Source: Bacteroidia bacterium
GTDB taxonomy: Bacteria > Bacteroidota > Bacteroidia > Chitinophagales > Saprospiraceae
Direction: 5' to 3'
DNA length: 10,592 bases
Assembly (NCBI GenBank): GCA_030431945.1
Contig: JAUIIF010000097.1
Location: 1-10,592 of the forward strand
Below the pieces are notes generated by a model that did not search any database, had not been told where the DNA came from, and was given only the letters and a program-made list of their open reading frames with translations. Positions 1 through 5,660 of the stretch are shown in pieces. How positions within the stretch are numbered: position 1 is the stretch's first letter; every line of letters begins with the position of its first letter. A program made the translations under genes and the position numbers.

Positions 1-640
1 TGCAGGAATCCATAATCATGGAATATTTTGCCCCCTGCATCCAGCCGGTCTGGCCCGTGCCGATCATTTCTGCCTTTTTACCCGCAGCCCGCAAACCGTG
101 AACGAGCAACCAGGCGGTGGTCCGTTTGCCGATGGCTGAATCAGTACCCAGTACCGCGATTTTCAGGCAGTCCACCGTTTCGATGGCACCGCTGAAAAAG
201 TGGAGTGTGTCGCGGTCCGGCGTTTTGCGGACATCGCGGATGCGCAGCCCTTCCTTTTTGGCCTTGGCGGCCAGGGTCGGGTCATTGGAAAGAAAGTCAT
301 GGAGGCCGGAGTCAAGGTGCAGGCCGGCATCCAGGGCGGCGGCCATCGTTGCTCTGGCGGAAGAGGGGAGGCGGCCACCGTCCGGCGCCAGGCCTACCAC
401 CAGGTAGTCTGCCTGGCCCACCTGGCTGAGCGCTGTTTCCAGGTCCGCAAAGACCGGAATGCCATTTGCTTTGCCATCAAGTACCATGCCGCTGTCTTTC
501 CCGGCGTAGCGGGAATCGATGACGCCGAGGACTTCGTAGCGATAGGTAAAGCGTACCAGCCCGTGGGCGGTTTTTCCGTTCGGGGTATTGAAGGCACCTT
601 CGCAAAAGACGATGGCTTTGCCATCGATGGGAGTTTTCAT
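1..640 (-). CDS. DUF1611 (DgcN-type) protein, N-terminal part, truncated by window edge
   Basis: The frame opens at ATG 640-638 (MKTPIDGKAIVFCEGAFN) and is still open at base 2 after 213 residues. Family members are about 340-350 residues, so roughly the last 130 are outside the window. Residues 1-150 form a Rossmann-like half with the family hallmarks GLHDFLSND (112-120) and IRDVRKTPD (134-142). The second half begins with a P-loop-like segment GTDSAIGKRTT (165-175) and GTGQTGWMQG (194-203), both typical of DUF1611. A characterised homologue, DgcN, N-acetylates D-glutamate, and a partner (DgcA, enolase superfamily) racemises the product. Whether this protein has the same substrate is inference, because no DgcA-type epimerase lies within the window; it could lie just past the left edge. 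The gene starts 31 bp after the stop of the upstream exported protein and is probably cotranscribed with it. Family assignment is firm, substrate is not. Confidence 0.88.
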   Translation of the reverse strand, partial: MKTPIDGKAIVFCEGAFNTPNGKTAHGLVRFTYRYEVLGVIDSRYAGKDSGMVLDGKANGIPVFADLETALSQVGQADYLVVGLAPDGGRLPSSARATMAAALDAGLHLDSGLHDFLSNDPTLAAKAKKEGLRIRDVRKTPDRDTLHFFSGAIETVDCLKIAVLGTDSAIGKRTTAWLLVHGLRAAGKKAEMIGTGQTGWMQGAKYSMIMDSC

Positions 641-671
641 ATTTATCGTTTAATCAAGAGCACGCAACTGC

Positions 672-1235
672 TTACTTAGGCAACGTTGCGGTGTAAGATA
701 TACCGAAGTTACCGGCATCGTAGCTATTGCCGGTTTCAGCGGTGTAGGTCATGCTGGTGTAAGTGAGGGCAAGGCCCTTCCATCCTGCTTCGATGCGGGG
801 GCCGCTGGCGGCCTCAAAGGGAAGATCATCGCCCAGGCCGTCAGCTTTAAATTTGATGTTCTGGTGCAGGGCGAGTCCTCCTCCCAGGTGGAAATCCTCG
901 GCAATAACGTAGTGGGCGGTGAAATGGAGGGGGATCCGGGTCATGCGGATGTTGAAGTTTTCAGCCTGCGTCGTAACGTACTTAAAACCGACCGCAGCAC
1001 GGAAAAGCAGGGGCTTGACCGCGGGAAGCTGGAACTGCCCTCCTACGAAAAGGGAGCCCCCCTGGCCGGCGTTAACGCTCTGGGAGGAGCCATTGGTAAA
1101 GAAGATTTCAGCCACTTCATCACCGCCCAGCTCTAACGCACCGGCAAGTAGTAACCGTACGGGCCTTACTTCCTGGGCGTACAGCCCCTGGAAGCAGCCA
1201 CAAACCAGCATCAGGACGAAAATAGTAGACTTCAT
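672..1235 (-). CDS. small exported protein, probable outer-membrane beta-barrel
   Basis: This is a 187-residue protein not assigned to a named family. The ATG at 1235 is preferred over an upstream in-frame TTG at 1241, which would only add two residues. It begins with a Sec signal peptide (MKSTIFVLMLVCGCFQGLYA, probable cleavage before QE). The mature part is rich in alternating hydrophobic/polar stretches and glycine, for example LHFTAHYVIAEDFHLGGGLA and IEAGWKGLALTYTSMTY, and ends in a strand-like FGISYTATLPK. This pattern fits a small outer-membrane beta-barrel of the porin-family/OmpW-like kind common in Bacteroidota. It lies between the PLP enzyme (70 bp upstream) and the DUF1611 gene (31 bp downstream), all on the same strand, so it may help uptake of the substrate these enzymes handle. 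That role is inference. Confidence 0.75.
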   Translation of the reverse strand: MKSTIFVLMLVCGCFQGLYAQEVRPVRLLLAGALELGGDEVAEIFFTNGSSQSVNAGQGGSLFVGGQFQLPAVKPLLFRAAVGFKYVTTQAENFNIRMTRIPLHFTAHYVIAEDFHLGGGLALHQNIKFKADGLGDDLPFEAASGPRIEAGWKGLALTYTSMTYTAETGNSYDAGNFGISYTATLPK

Positions 1236-1305
1236 AATCAAGGGATAAAAACAATTGTGTTAATGGAATTGTGAAAGGGAGTACCCCGTCAGGAGGGGAT
1301 AATAC

Positions 1306-2346
1306 CTATCGTTTGGCCGTAAGGACGGCTACGTGATTTCCCGCCGGTAATACGCCTTCTTCGTGCATACGGATCAGGGCGATCAGGCCGGCAGTTGCGG
1401 CGGGGAGGACGCTCAGGGCTTCCTTTTCCAGTAAGTAGGCGGACATTTTTCGCATCCGGTCATCGCTGACGTTGTACGCCAGTCCGCCGGATAGGTAGAG
1501 GGCATCCAGCGCCTCCTGACCGTCAAAACTGTGCCAGTTGATCAAAGGTTCGTTGATGAGTGTTTCCTTTATTTTTTCAGGGTCCAGGTCAAGGCAGGTC
1601 GGCACACCTTGTCTGAAGGAGGAAACTATGGGGTTTTTACCGGTGGCAGAAGCCGCCACCATCAGCGTCTTATCCGCATTGCCGAGTCCGCGGTGGATGC
1701 CGGCCAGCAGGGTGCCGTTGGAAACCGGGACGCTGCAGGTGATGGGCGGGGTGCCGAGTTGTTCCAGCAGTTCCCGGCCAATTGCCGCGTAGGCCGCCAG
1801 TTGAAGTTCCGTGTTTTGCTGCCCCGGATTAGCATCATACCAGCCATTTTCTTCCGCCTTTTTGCTGCTTGCCCAGACAGTATCTTCGTAGCTCCCCTCC
1901 GGGCGGTGAATAACTGCGCCCAATTGTTCCATTTCTCCCTGGCGCATGGTGTGGTACCCTGCCGGAATGAAAATGTGGCAGCGTAGCCCGGCCAGGCGGG
2001 CGGCCAGGGCAACGGCGACACCGTAGTTGCCGCAGGTGGCCAGGGCGACAGCGGTGTACCCCTTACCGAGCGCATCCGCTACCTGAGCAAAGGCGATGCG
2101 GTCTTTCTGGGTGCCGGTGGGATTGTCGCCTTCGAACTTAAGGTGTACGCCCGGAATCCCGAAGTCGCGGGAGAGGGCTTTGGACAGTCGTACCCAGGTG
2201 TTACCTATTTCCAGGTCAATTATTCTCGCAAAAGCTTCCTGACGCAGTGGCAGCGCCAGCGATGCATCAGAGGAAATCTGGCTGGCTTCACGGGCTTGGG
2301 TTCCAATGGTATTGCTGGCCGTTTTTACGGAGTCCCGTAGTGTCAT
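1306..2346 (-). CDS. threonine synthase-like PLP-dependent enzyme
   Basis: This is a 346-residue fold-type II PLP enzyme. The Schiff-base lysine is K81 in KFEGDNPTGTQKDRIA, the counterpart of PTGSFKDR in threonine synthases. ATCGNYG (103-109) is the asparagine loop that contacts the cofactor ring, VSNGTLLAG (208-216) is the phosphate-binding loop, and the protein ends with the strand NHVAVLTAKR. These features place it with threonine synthase, threonine dehydratase and related amino-acid lyases or racemases. It lacks the long N-terminal and C-terminal extensions of many housekeeping threonine synthases, so a side-chain-processing role on another amino acid is possible. It is the first gene of the minus-strand set leading to the exported protein and the DUF1611 gene. 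The shared link to amino-acid metabolism supports a catabolic unit, but the reaction cannot be read from sequence. The ATG at 2346 is the natural start; a candidate promoter lies just upstream. Confidence 0.85.
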   Translation of the reverse strand: MTLRDSVKTASNTIGTQAREASQISSDASLALPLRQEAFARIIDLEIGNTWVRLSKALSRDFGIPGVHLKFEGDNPTGTQKDRIAFAQVADALGKGYTAVALATCGNYGVAVALAARLAGLRCHIFIPAGYHTMRQGEMEQLGAVIHRPEGSYEDTVWASSKKAEENGWYDANPGQQNTELQLAAYAAIGRELLEQLGTPPITCSVPVSNGTLLAGIHRGLGNADKTLMVAASATGKNPIVSSFRQGVPTCLDLDPEKIKETLINEPLINWHSFDGQEALDALYLSGGLAYNVSDDRMRKMSAYLLEKEALSVLPAATAGLIALIRMHEEGVLPAGNHVAVLTAKR

Positions 2347-2369
2347 AATCTGGCTGAAGTGATCTGGCG

Positions 2370-2401
2370 CAAAATGAGGGCTATTGCTAGTTGATTTGCA
2401 A
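2370..2401 (-). promoter_or_regulatory. candidate Bacteroidota promoter of the PLP/exported protein/DUF1611 set
   Basis: Read on the minus strand, TTG (2401-2399) is followed after 21 nt by TCATTTTG (2377-2370). This differs at one position from the Bacteroidota -7 consensus TAnnTTTG, and the spacing is within the usual 17-23 nt. The ATG lies 23 nt further on, which leaves a leader of about 15-20 nt. The -33 element sits inside the palindrome ATTTGCAAAT. The match is imperfect, so this is tentative. Confidence 0.35.
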
Positions 2402-2403
2402 AT
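2394..2403. repeat. 10-bp perfect palindrome ATTTGCAAAT, possible operator
   Basis: ATTTGCAAAT is its own reverse complement. It covers the TTG (-33) element of the candidate minus-strand promoter, about 50 bp upstream of the PLP-enzyme start. A dimeric regulator bound here would block that promoter. A single 10-bp palindrome in AT-rich DNA can arise by chance, so the operator reading is weak. Confidence 0.3.
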
Positions 2404-2514
2404 TGTCAGGGGAATAAGCGTTTGGAGTGAACTTGTTTTACTCCTGTACCGGTGGATAAAACAGCCGGGGGAAGGACATGTTCTACGCAGGAAAATAAAA
2501 GTTTTGGAGCCTTG

Positions 2515-2560
2515 TGGTCACGCAGCTCCCCCGGATGGGAAGCAAGGGGGGAGCTGGCCA
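2515..2560. other. strong imperfect hairpin in intergenic region
   Basis: CAGCTCCCCC (2523-2532) is perfectly complementary to GGGGGAGCTG (2547-2556), with a 14-nt loop. Outside the inner stem, TGGTC (2515-2519) can pair with GGCCA (2556-2560) with one G-T wobble, across a small bulge and trading the outermost inner pair. On the plus strand it is followed by a pyrimidine-rich stretch CTTCTTTTCC. It lies 156 bp upstream of the radical SAM gene and upstream of that gene's own promoter. It may therefore be a terminator, an independent small RNA or a DNA-level structure rather than part of that mRNA. No riboswitch consensus was recognised. Confidence 0.5.
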
Positions 2561-2680
2561 ACTGGTGTCTTCTTTTCCGTAAGACAGACCAGCTTACGCC
2601 TCACGTTTGGGCCACTGGAGCAGCTCGTTTTTTTAGCGGAAAAAACATTTTATGTTTCGTTAAAACAAGACGTATTTAAA

Positions 2681-2711
2681 TTGTTTTAAGCAACAAAATA
2701 AAGTATCTTTG
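2681..2711 (+). promoter_or_regulatory. Bacteroidota-type promoter of the radical SAM gene, probably leaderless
   Basis: TTG (2681-2683), a 20-nt spacer and TATCTTTG (2704-2711) match the Bacteroidota consensus TTG-N17-23-TAnnTTTG at every specified position. The start codon ATG is at 2716, only four bases after the -7 box. The transcript should therefore start at or within a few bases of the ATG, with no room for a ribosome binding site. This also supports 2716 as the true start. Confidence 0.75.
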
Positions 2712-2715
2712 CTGC

Positions 2716-3981
2716 ATGAACCACAAAACCGGAGAAAAGCTTAAAATCCTGGCGGATGCAGCCAAGTACGATGTTTCCTGCAGCAGTAGTGGGAGCAATC
2801 GTAAAAATACGCCCGATGGTTTGGGGAACTCAACGGGTATGGGCATTTGTCATACCTATACCCAGGATGGACGCTGTGTTTCCTTACTCAAGATTTTACT
2901 GACGAATCACTGCATTTTTGACTGTGCCTATTGTGTTAGTCGTAAAAGTAATGACGTAAAGAGGGCCGCTTTTACTGTTGAAGAAGTGGTGGACCTGACG
3001 ATCAGTTTCTACAAAAGAAACTACATCGAGGGCCTTTTTCTCAGTTCCGGTATTTTCAAAAGTCCGGACTACACCATGGAAAGGCTGGTGAGGATTGCCA
3101 AGCAGCTGCGGACCGAGCATAAATTCAACGGCTATATTCATCTGAAGGCCATCCCCGGTGCCAGCGATGAGCTGATTCATGAGGCGGGACTGTATGCGGA
3201 CCGCCTGAGCGTAAACCTTGAAATGCCGAGCGAGCAAAGCCTGAAAAAAGTGGCACCGGAAAAAAGTTTTGCCGATGCCTTCAAGCCCATGAATTACCTC
3301 AAGGATACCATTGATGATCACCGTAGCCAGGGTAAAGCTCTGGTAAAAAGTAAATACCTGCCTGCCTACGTCCCCGCCGGCCAGTCCACTCAAATGGTGA
3401 TTGGTGCGAGTCCTGAAACCGACCAGGATATTCTTTCCCTGGCCAATGACCTTTACGAGGAGCAATCGTTAAAGCGGGTTTATTACAGTGGTTATGTTCC
3501 CATCAGTAATGATGAGAGGCTACCGAGTTTGTCGGCGCCGCCCTTACGGCGCGAGAATCGCCTTTATCAGGCAGATTGGCTGATGCGGTTTTATGGCTTC
3601 AAGGCGGATGAGATTGTGGATGATGCTCATCCGATGCTTGATCCGGAAGTGGACCCTAAGTTAGCATACGCACTTCGCAACCCTCATCTTTTTCCGGTTG
3701 ACATCAATAAGGCACCGTACGAGTTGATTCTGAGAATTCCGGGCGTTGGGGTAAAGTCAGCCCGCAAGATTGTCAATACCCGACGCTTCCGTCCCATTCG
3801 CAGAGACCACCTCAAGCAAATTGGTATCGTCTGGAAACGTGCGCAATACTTTATCATTACGGCGGATCGTGATTTTCGTCAGCTGGGGTTTGACCCCCAA
3901 GTGATCCGCCGCCGGGTACTCAGCGAGCGTTCGGCCAATGGCCGGCACGTGGATACGGGGCAGCTGGTATTGTTTGGATAA
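2716..3981 (+). CDS. radical SAM protein with helix-hairpin-helix, putative DNA modification/repair family (TIGR03916-like)
   Basis: This 421-residue protein has the radical SAM cluster motif C66-x3-C70-x2-C73 (NHCIFDCAYC) for a [4Fe-4S] cluster that cleaves S-adenosylmethionine. Three more cysteines precede it (C22 in VSCSSSG, C45 in GICHTYTQ, C54 in DGRCVSLLK), a pattern I associate with this family. A helix-hairpin-helix DNA-binding motif follows near the C-terminus (about 326-356: VDINKAPYELILRIPGVGV, then KSARKIVNTRR). The combination matches the 'putative DNA modification/repair radical SAM protein' family, whose gene normally sits next to one for a UDG-superfamily protein. Length agrees with the family. 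No such partner follows here: the next 292 bp hold no plus-strand gene of that kind. The substrate and reaction of the family are not established to my knowledge. The near-consensus promoter fixes the ATG at 2716. Confidence 0.9.
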   Translation: MNHKTGEKLKILADAAKYDVSCSSSGSNRKNTPDGLGNSTGMGICHTYTQDGRCVSLLKILLTNHCIFDCAYCVSRKSNDVKRAAFTVEEVVDLTISFYKRNYIEGLFLSSGIFKSPDYTMERLVRIAKQLRTEHKFNGYIHLKAIPGASDELIHEAGLYADRLSVNLEMPSEQSLKKVAPEKSFADAFKPMNYLKDTIDDHRSQGKALVKSKYLPAYVPAGQSTQMVIGASPETDQDILSLANDLYEEQSLKRVYYSGYVPISNDERLPSLSAPPLRRENRLYQADWLMRFYGFKADEIVDDAHPMLDPEVDPKLAYALRNPHLFPVDINKAPYELILRIPGVGVKSARKIVNTRRFRPIRRDHLKQIGIVWKRAQYFIITADRDFRQLGFDPQVIRRRVLSERSANGRHVDTGQLVLFG

Positions 3982-4067
3982 GCAGAAGGTCCGTGCTGGA
4001 TAAACTGTTGTTTGGTCTAACGGTCTTTTCAAACGAGTCTCCGGGTATCTTGTGGCTTGTACCTGAG

Positions 4068-4262
4068 TCAAAGGAAGAGGGTGATTTTGTACCACCTCTC
4101 GTGGTCCCTGACTTCCTTAATTTCTTCATCAATCCTGAGGCGCTGCTTACGTTGTGCTGGTTCAGCACCCCACGCTGACAGGCACTGATTTTCCCATGTC
4201 ACTCTGGCGTGGGTATATTGACGCTCGTCCGGGCAGGAGATATTTTTAACCGCCTTCGTTAA
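4068..4262 (-). pseudogene. possible gene remnant, minus strand, no start codon
   Basis: Between the radical SAM gene and the membrane protein, the minus strand is open from 4262 to a TGA at 4070-4068 (64 codons) but has no ATG. The only alternative start is a GTG for the valine in ARVTWENQ. The translation looks protein-like, with a charged helix-like end (QRKQRLRIDEEIKEVRDHER) followed by WYKITLFL and stop. It resembles the C-terminal tail of a degraded gene, possibly a transposase, but I cannot name the family. Chance openness of a 64-codon frame is not rare, so confidence is low. Confidence 0.25.
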
Positions 4263-4273
4263 TTAAGTAATCC

Positions 4274-4864
4274 ATGATTCTCCGTTACCTCATACTCTTT
4301 GTAGGGATCGTTTTGATGATCACGGGCTGTAATAGCCTCATCAGCCAAAATTTTGGTACGCACCGGTTGCGAACAGTAGACATTGCGGTGGCGGCAGCAG
4401 GTGGTTTGGGGGATGCAGATTACGTGGAACTCAATAACGCCGTGCTTGGAACTGCCATGATCGTTGGCCCTGCCTTGCGGGCCACGGACAAAGATTACGT
4501 TCTCCGGCCAATCCTGACGGAAGAACAGGCTGCTAGCTGGGAGGGCGGGCAGACAATTACCACTAACCTTGTTGCCTGGACGGAGACGGAAGTACCTGCC
4601 TGTACGACCCCTCCCGGCTGCCCGCCACCGGCTGCTGCACCCGTGCGGGGCTTACTCAGTGAACCCACCTGGCGAAAAAATCCTACGGAAGCCTGGGCTG
4701 GCCAGCGGATCGCTCTGGCCGACGAAACCAGCTATCTCCAGCTGGGGGAAAAGCCAATGGCCTGGTACTGGAATTTATTACTCTTTTTCGGTGGTATCGG
4801 ACTGGCAATCGTTCCGGAAGCACGGCGTTTCAAGCAGCAAAGAACGCCTCCTGGCGAGGGATAA
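4274..4864 (+). CDS. hypothetical membrane protein with N- and C-terminal membrane anchors
   Basis: The 196-residue protein was not recognised. A hydrophobic N-terminus (residues 3-18) ends in ITGC19, which could be a lipobox or simply a transmembrane segment. A second hydrophobic segment (about 163-181, WYWNLLLFFGGIGLAIVPE) is followed by basic residues (ARRFKQQR), consistent with a membrane anchor whose tail is cytoplasmic. The middle (about 25-160) would be periplasmic. It includes DADYVELNNAVLG (47-59), KDYVLRPILTEEQ (73-85) and a proline-rich stretch with C110 and C116 (PACTTPPGCPPP) that could form a disulfide. It stands alone: 292 bp after the radical SAM gene and 169 bp before the next gene. 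No consensus promoter was found. The ATG at 4274 gives the complete N-terminal hydrophobic segment. Confidence 0.7.
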   Translation: MILRYLILFVGIVLMITGCNSLISQNFGTHRLRTVDIAVAAAGGLGDADYVELNNAVLGTAMIVGPALRATDKDYVLRPILTEEQAASWEGGQTITTNLVAWTETEVPACTTPPGCPPPAAAPVRGLLSEPTWRKNPTEAWAGQRIALADETSYLQLGEKPMAWYWNLLLFFGGIGLAIVPEARRFKQQRTPPGEG

Positions 4865-4866
4865 TT

Positions 4867-5010
4867 TCAGGCCTTCAGGGAAGGCTGGAGTAAACGAAAG
4901 GCCTTGGGGTCGTAGCTCGTACCGGCATCAAGTGCACGCATCTGGTTATCTATACCTTGCCTGACTTTGTCGTCTACCGAATAGTTGCGACTTTTACCTT
5001 TCCTTATTTT
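4867..5010 (-). pseudogene. possible minus-strand gene remnant
   Basis: The minus strand is open for 47 codons plus a TGA (4869-4867) but offers a start only at an internal ATG that would give 24 residues. The translation is protein-like (RNYSVDDKVRQGIDNQMRAL, then DAGTSYDPKAFRLLQPSLKA). The frame begins to be read almost immediately after the plus-strand stop at 4864. It also overlaps the candidate promoter of the next gene, which argues against an active gene here. It may be a C-terminal fragment of a lost gene or coincidence. Confidence 0.2.
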
Positions 5011-5012
5011 TC
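4985..5012 (+). promoter_or_regulatory. candidate promoter of the lipocalin-like lipoprotein gene
   Basis: TTG (4985-4987), 17 nt, then TATTTTTC (5005-5012), one mismatch from the Bacteroidota -7 box TAnnTTTG. The ATG at 5034 would have a leader of about 15 nt. The last box position differs, so it is tentative. Confidence 0.4.
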
Positions 5013-5033
5013 AGTGCTATCACTCCCCAACCA

Positions 5034-5594
5034 ATGAAACAATTCTATTTCGGCTTTCTGGTCTTACTGCTTTCTGCTGCCTGTGGAGACGATGACGACA
5101 TCAACCCTATTTCCTTTATCGGTAATGATAATGGTTGGATCATCGAATCGGTGGTCAGCGACTTTCAGGCACAGGCGGATGCTGCGATAGCGGCACTGAC
5201 GGAAGCGCAACTGATGAATGCTGGTCGTACCCGGGCGGAGATTCAGGAACAGTTTGATGCGCTGATTGCTACCCAGACCGGAGTAGAAGCCTGTGACCTG
5301 GATGACATCCTGTTTTTCGTCGAAAATGGTGAAATGCGGATCATCAAGGGCAATGTGGACTGTCCTGAGCCAGGAAACCCAACTGTGCTTGCACCCTTTA
5401 ACCAGAACAACTATACTACGAATGCTGATGCAACGCTGATGACCGTGCGGCGGTCAGATGGACTTACGCTGGGCGTCTATACCATCGTCGAGTTGACTGC
5501 AGACGTGATGCAACTCGACCAGCGACGTAGTGTTACGGACACCCTGGTGGGTGTCGTAGCGTATGACTTTAGCTATCGACTGCAAAGTAACTGA
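5034..5594 (+). CDS. lipocalin-like (DUF5004-type) exported lipoprotein
   Basis: This is a 186-residue protein with a type II signal peptide MKQFYFGFLVLLLSAAC, lipid-modified on C17. The cysteine is followed by GDDDD, an acidic run similar in kind to Bacteroidota lipoprotein surface-export signals, so it may be displayed on the cell surface. The mature domain starts with NGWIIESVVSDF and contains the paired-cysteine pattern C-DLDDILFFVENGEMRI-x-KGNVDC that is frequent in small Bacteroidota lipocalin-like lipoproteins. It ends in a strand-rich segment. Such proteins are presumed to bind small hydrophobic ligands, but no ligand can be inferred here. It is probably a single-gene unit, with a candidate promoter at 4985-5012 and a terminator at 5619-5642, convergent with the DUF1501 gene. 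Confidence 0.7.
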   Translation: MKQFYFGFLVLLLSAACGDDDDINPISFIGNDNGWIIESVVSDFQAQADAAIAALTEAQLMNAGRTRAEIQEQFDALIATQTGVEACDLDDILFFVENGEMRIIKGNVDCPEPGNPTVLAPFNQNNYTTNADATLMTVRRSDGLTLGVYTIVELTADVMQLDQRRSVTDTLVGVVAYDFSYRLQSN

Positions 5595-5618
5595 TTAATA
5601 GGTTTTTACCTGTATTGA

Positions 5619-5642
5619 AAGACTGTATTGCTTTACAGTTTT
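5619..5642. terminator. probable bidirectional intrinsic terminator between convergent genes
   Basis: AAGACTGTA (5619-5627) pairs with TACAGTTTT (5634-5642), a 9-bp stem with one G-T wobble, across a 6-nt loop TTGCTT. The plus strand continues TTTTGTTTG. On the minus strand the right arm reads AAAACTGTA and the tract after the stem is TTTC. It lies 25 bp after the lipoprotein stop and 19 bp after the DUF1501 stop, where a shared terminator is expected. The stem is AT-rich, so strength is uncertain. Confidence 0.6.
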
Positions 5643-5660
5643 GTTTGCAGGAACATCAAC

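Larger units (their letters stand above)
2347..2715. other. divergent intergenic region with regulatory elements
   Basis: This 369-bp stretch separates the minus-strand PLP gene from the plus-strand radical SAM gene. It contains candidate promoters for both, a 10-bp palindrome near the PLP-gene end, a long GC-rich hairpin in the middle and a second 6-bp stem (CGTAAG 2578-2583 with CTTACG 2593-2598). The last 80 bases are AT-rich. Open frames cross it (plus strand 2384-2689 from a TTG and 2452-2679 from a GTG), but they have no recognisable domain, no ATG start and no promoter, so no gene is called. Confidence 0.6.

Noticed and set aside
1284..1298. CCCC/GGGG hairpin between the PLP gene and the exported protein gene as a terminator.
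   Set aside because: The stem is only four base pairs and is followed on the minus strand by a mixed tract rather than a T-run. It is too weak to argue against cotranscription.
2510..2640. Riboswitch (cobalamin-like pieces such as GGGAAGC and GCCACTGG).
   Set aside because: The conserved elements are not in the right order or spacing, and the region lies upstream of the radical SAM promoter, so it would not be in that mRNA.
2384..2689. Plus-strand frames of 101 and 75 codons in the divergent intergenic region.
   Set aside because: They start from TTG or GTG, overlap each other in different frames, run through a strong hairpin, lack any recognisable domain and have no promoter match.
3993..4178. 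Plus-strand 61-codon frame after the radical SAM gene as the missing UDG-like partner.
   Set aside because: It is far shorter than a UDG-family protein and shows none of its motifs.
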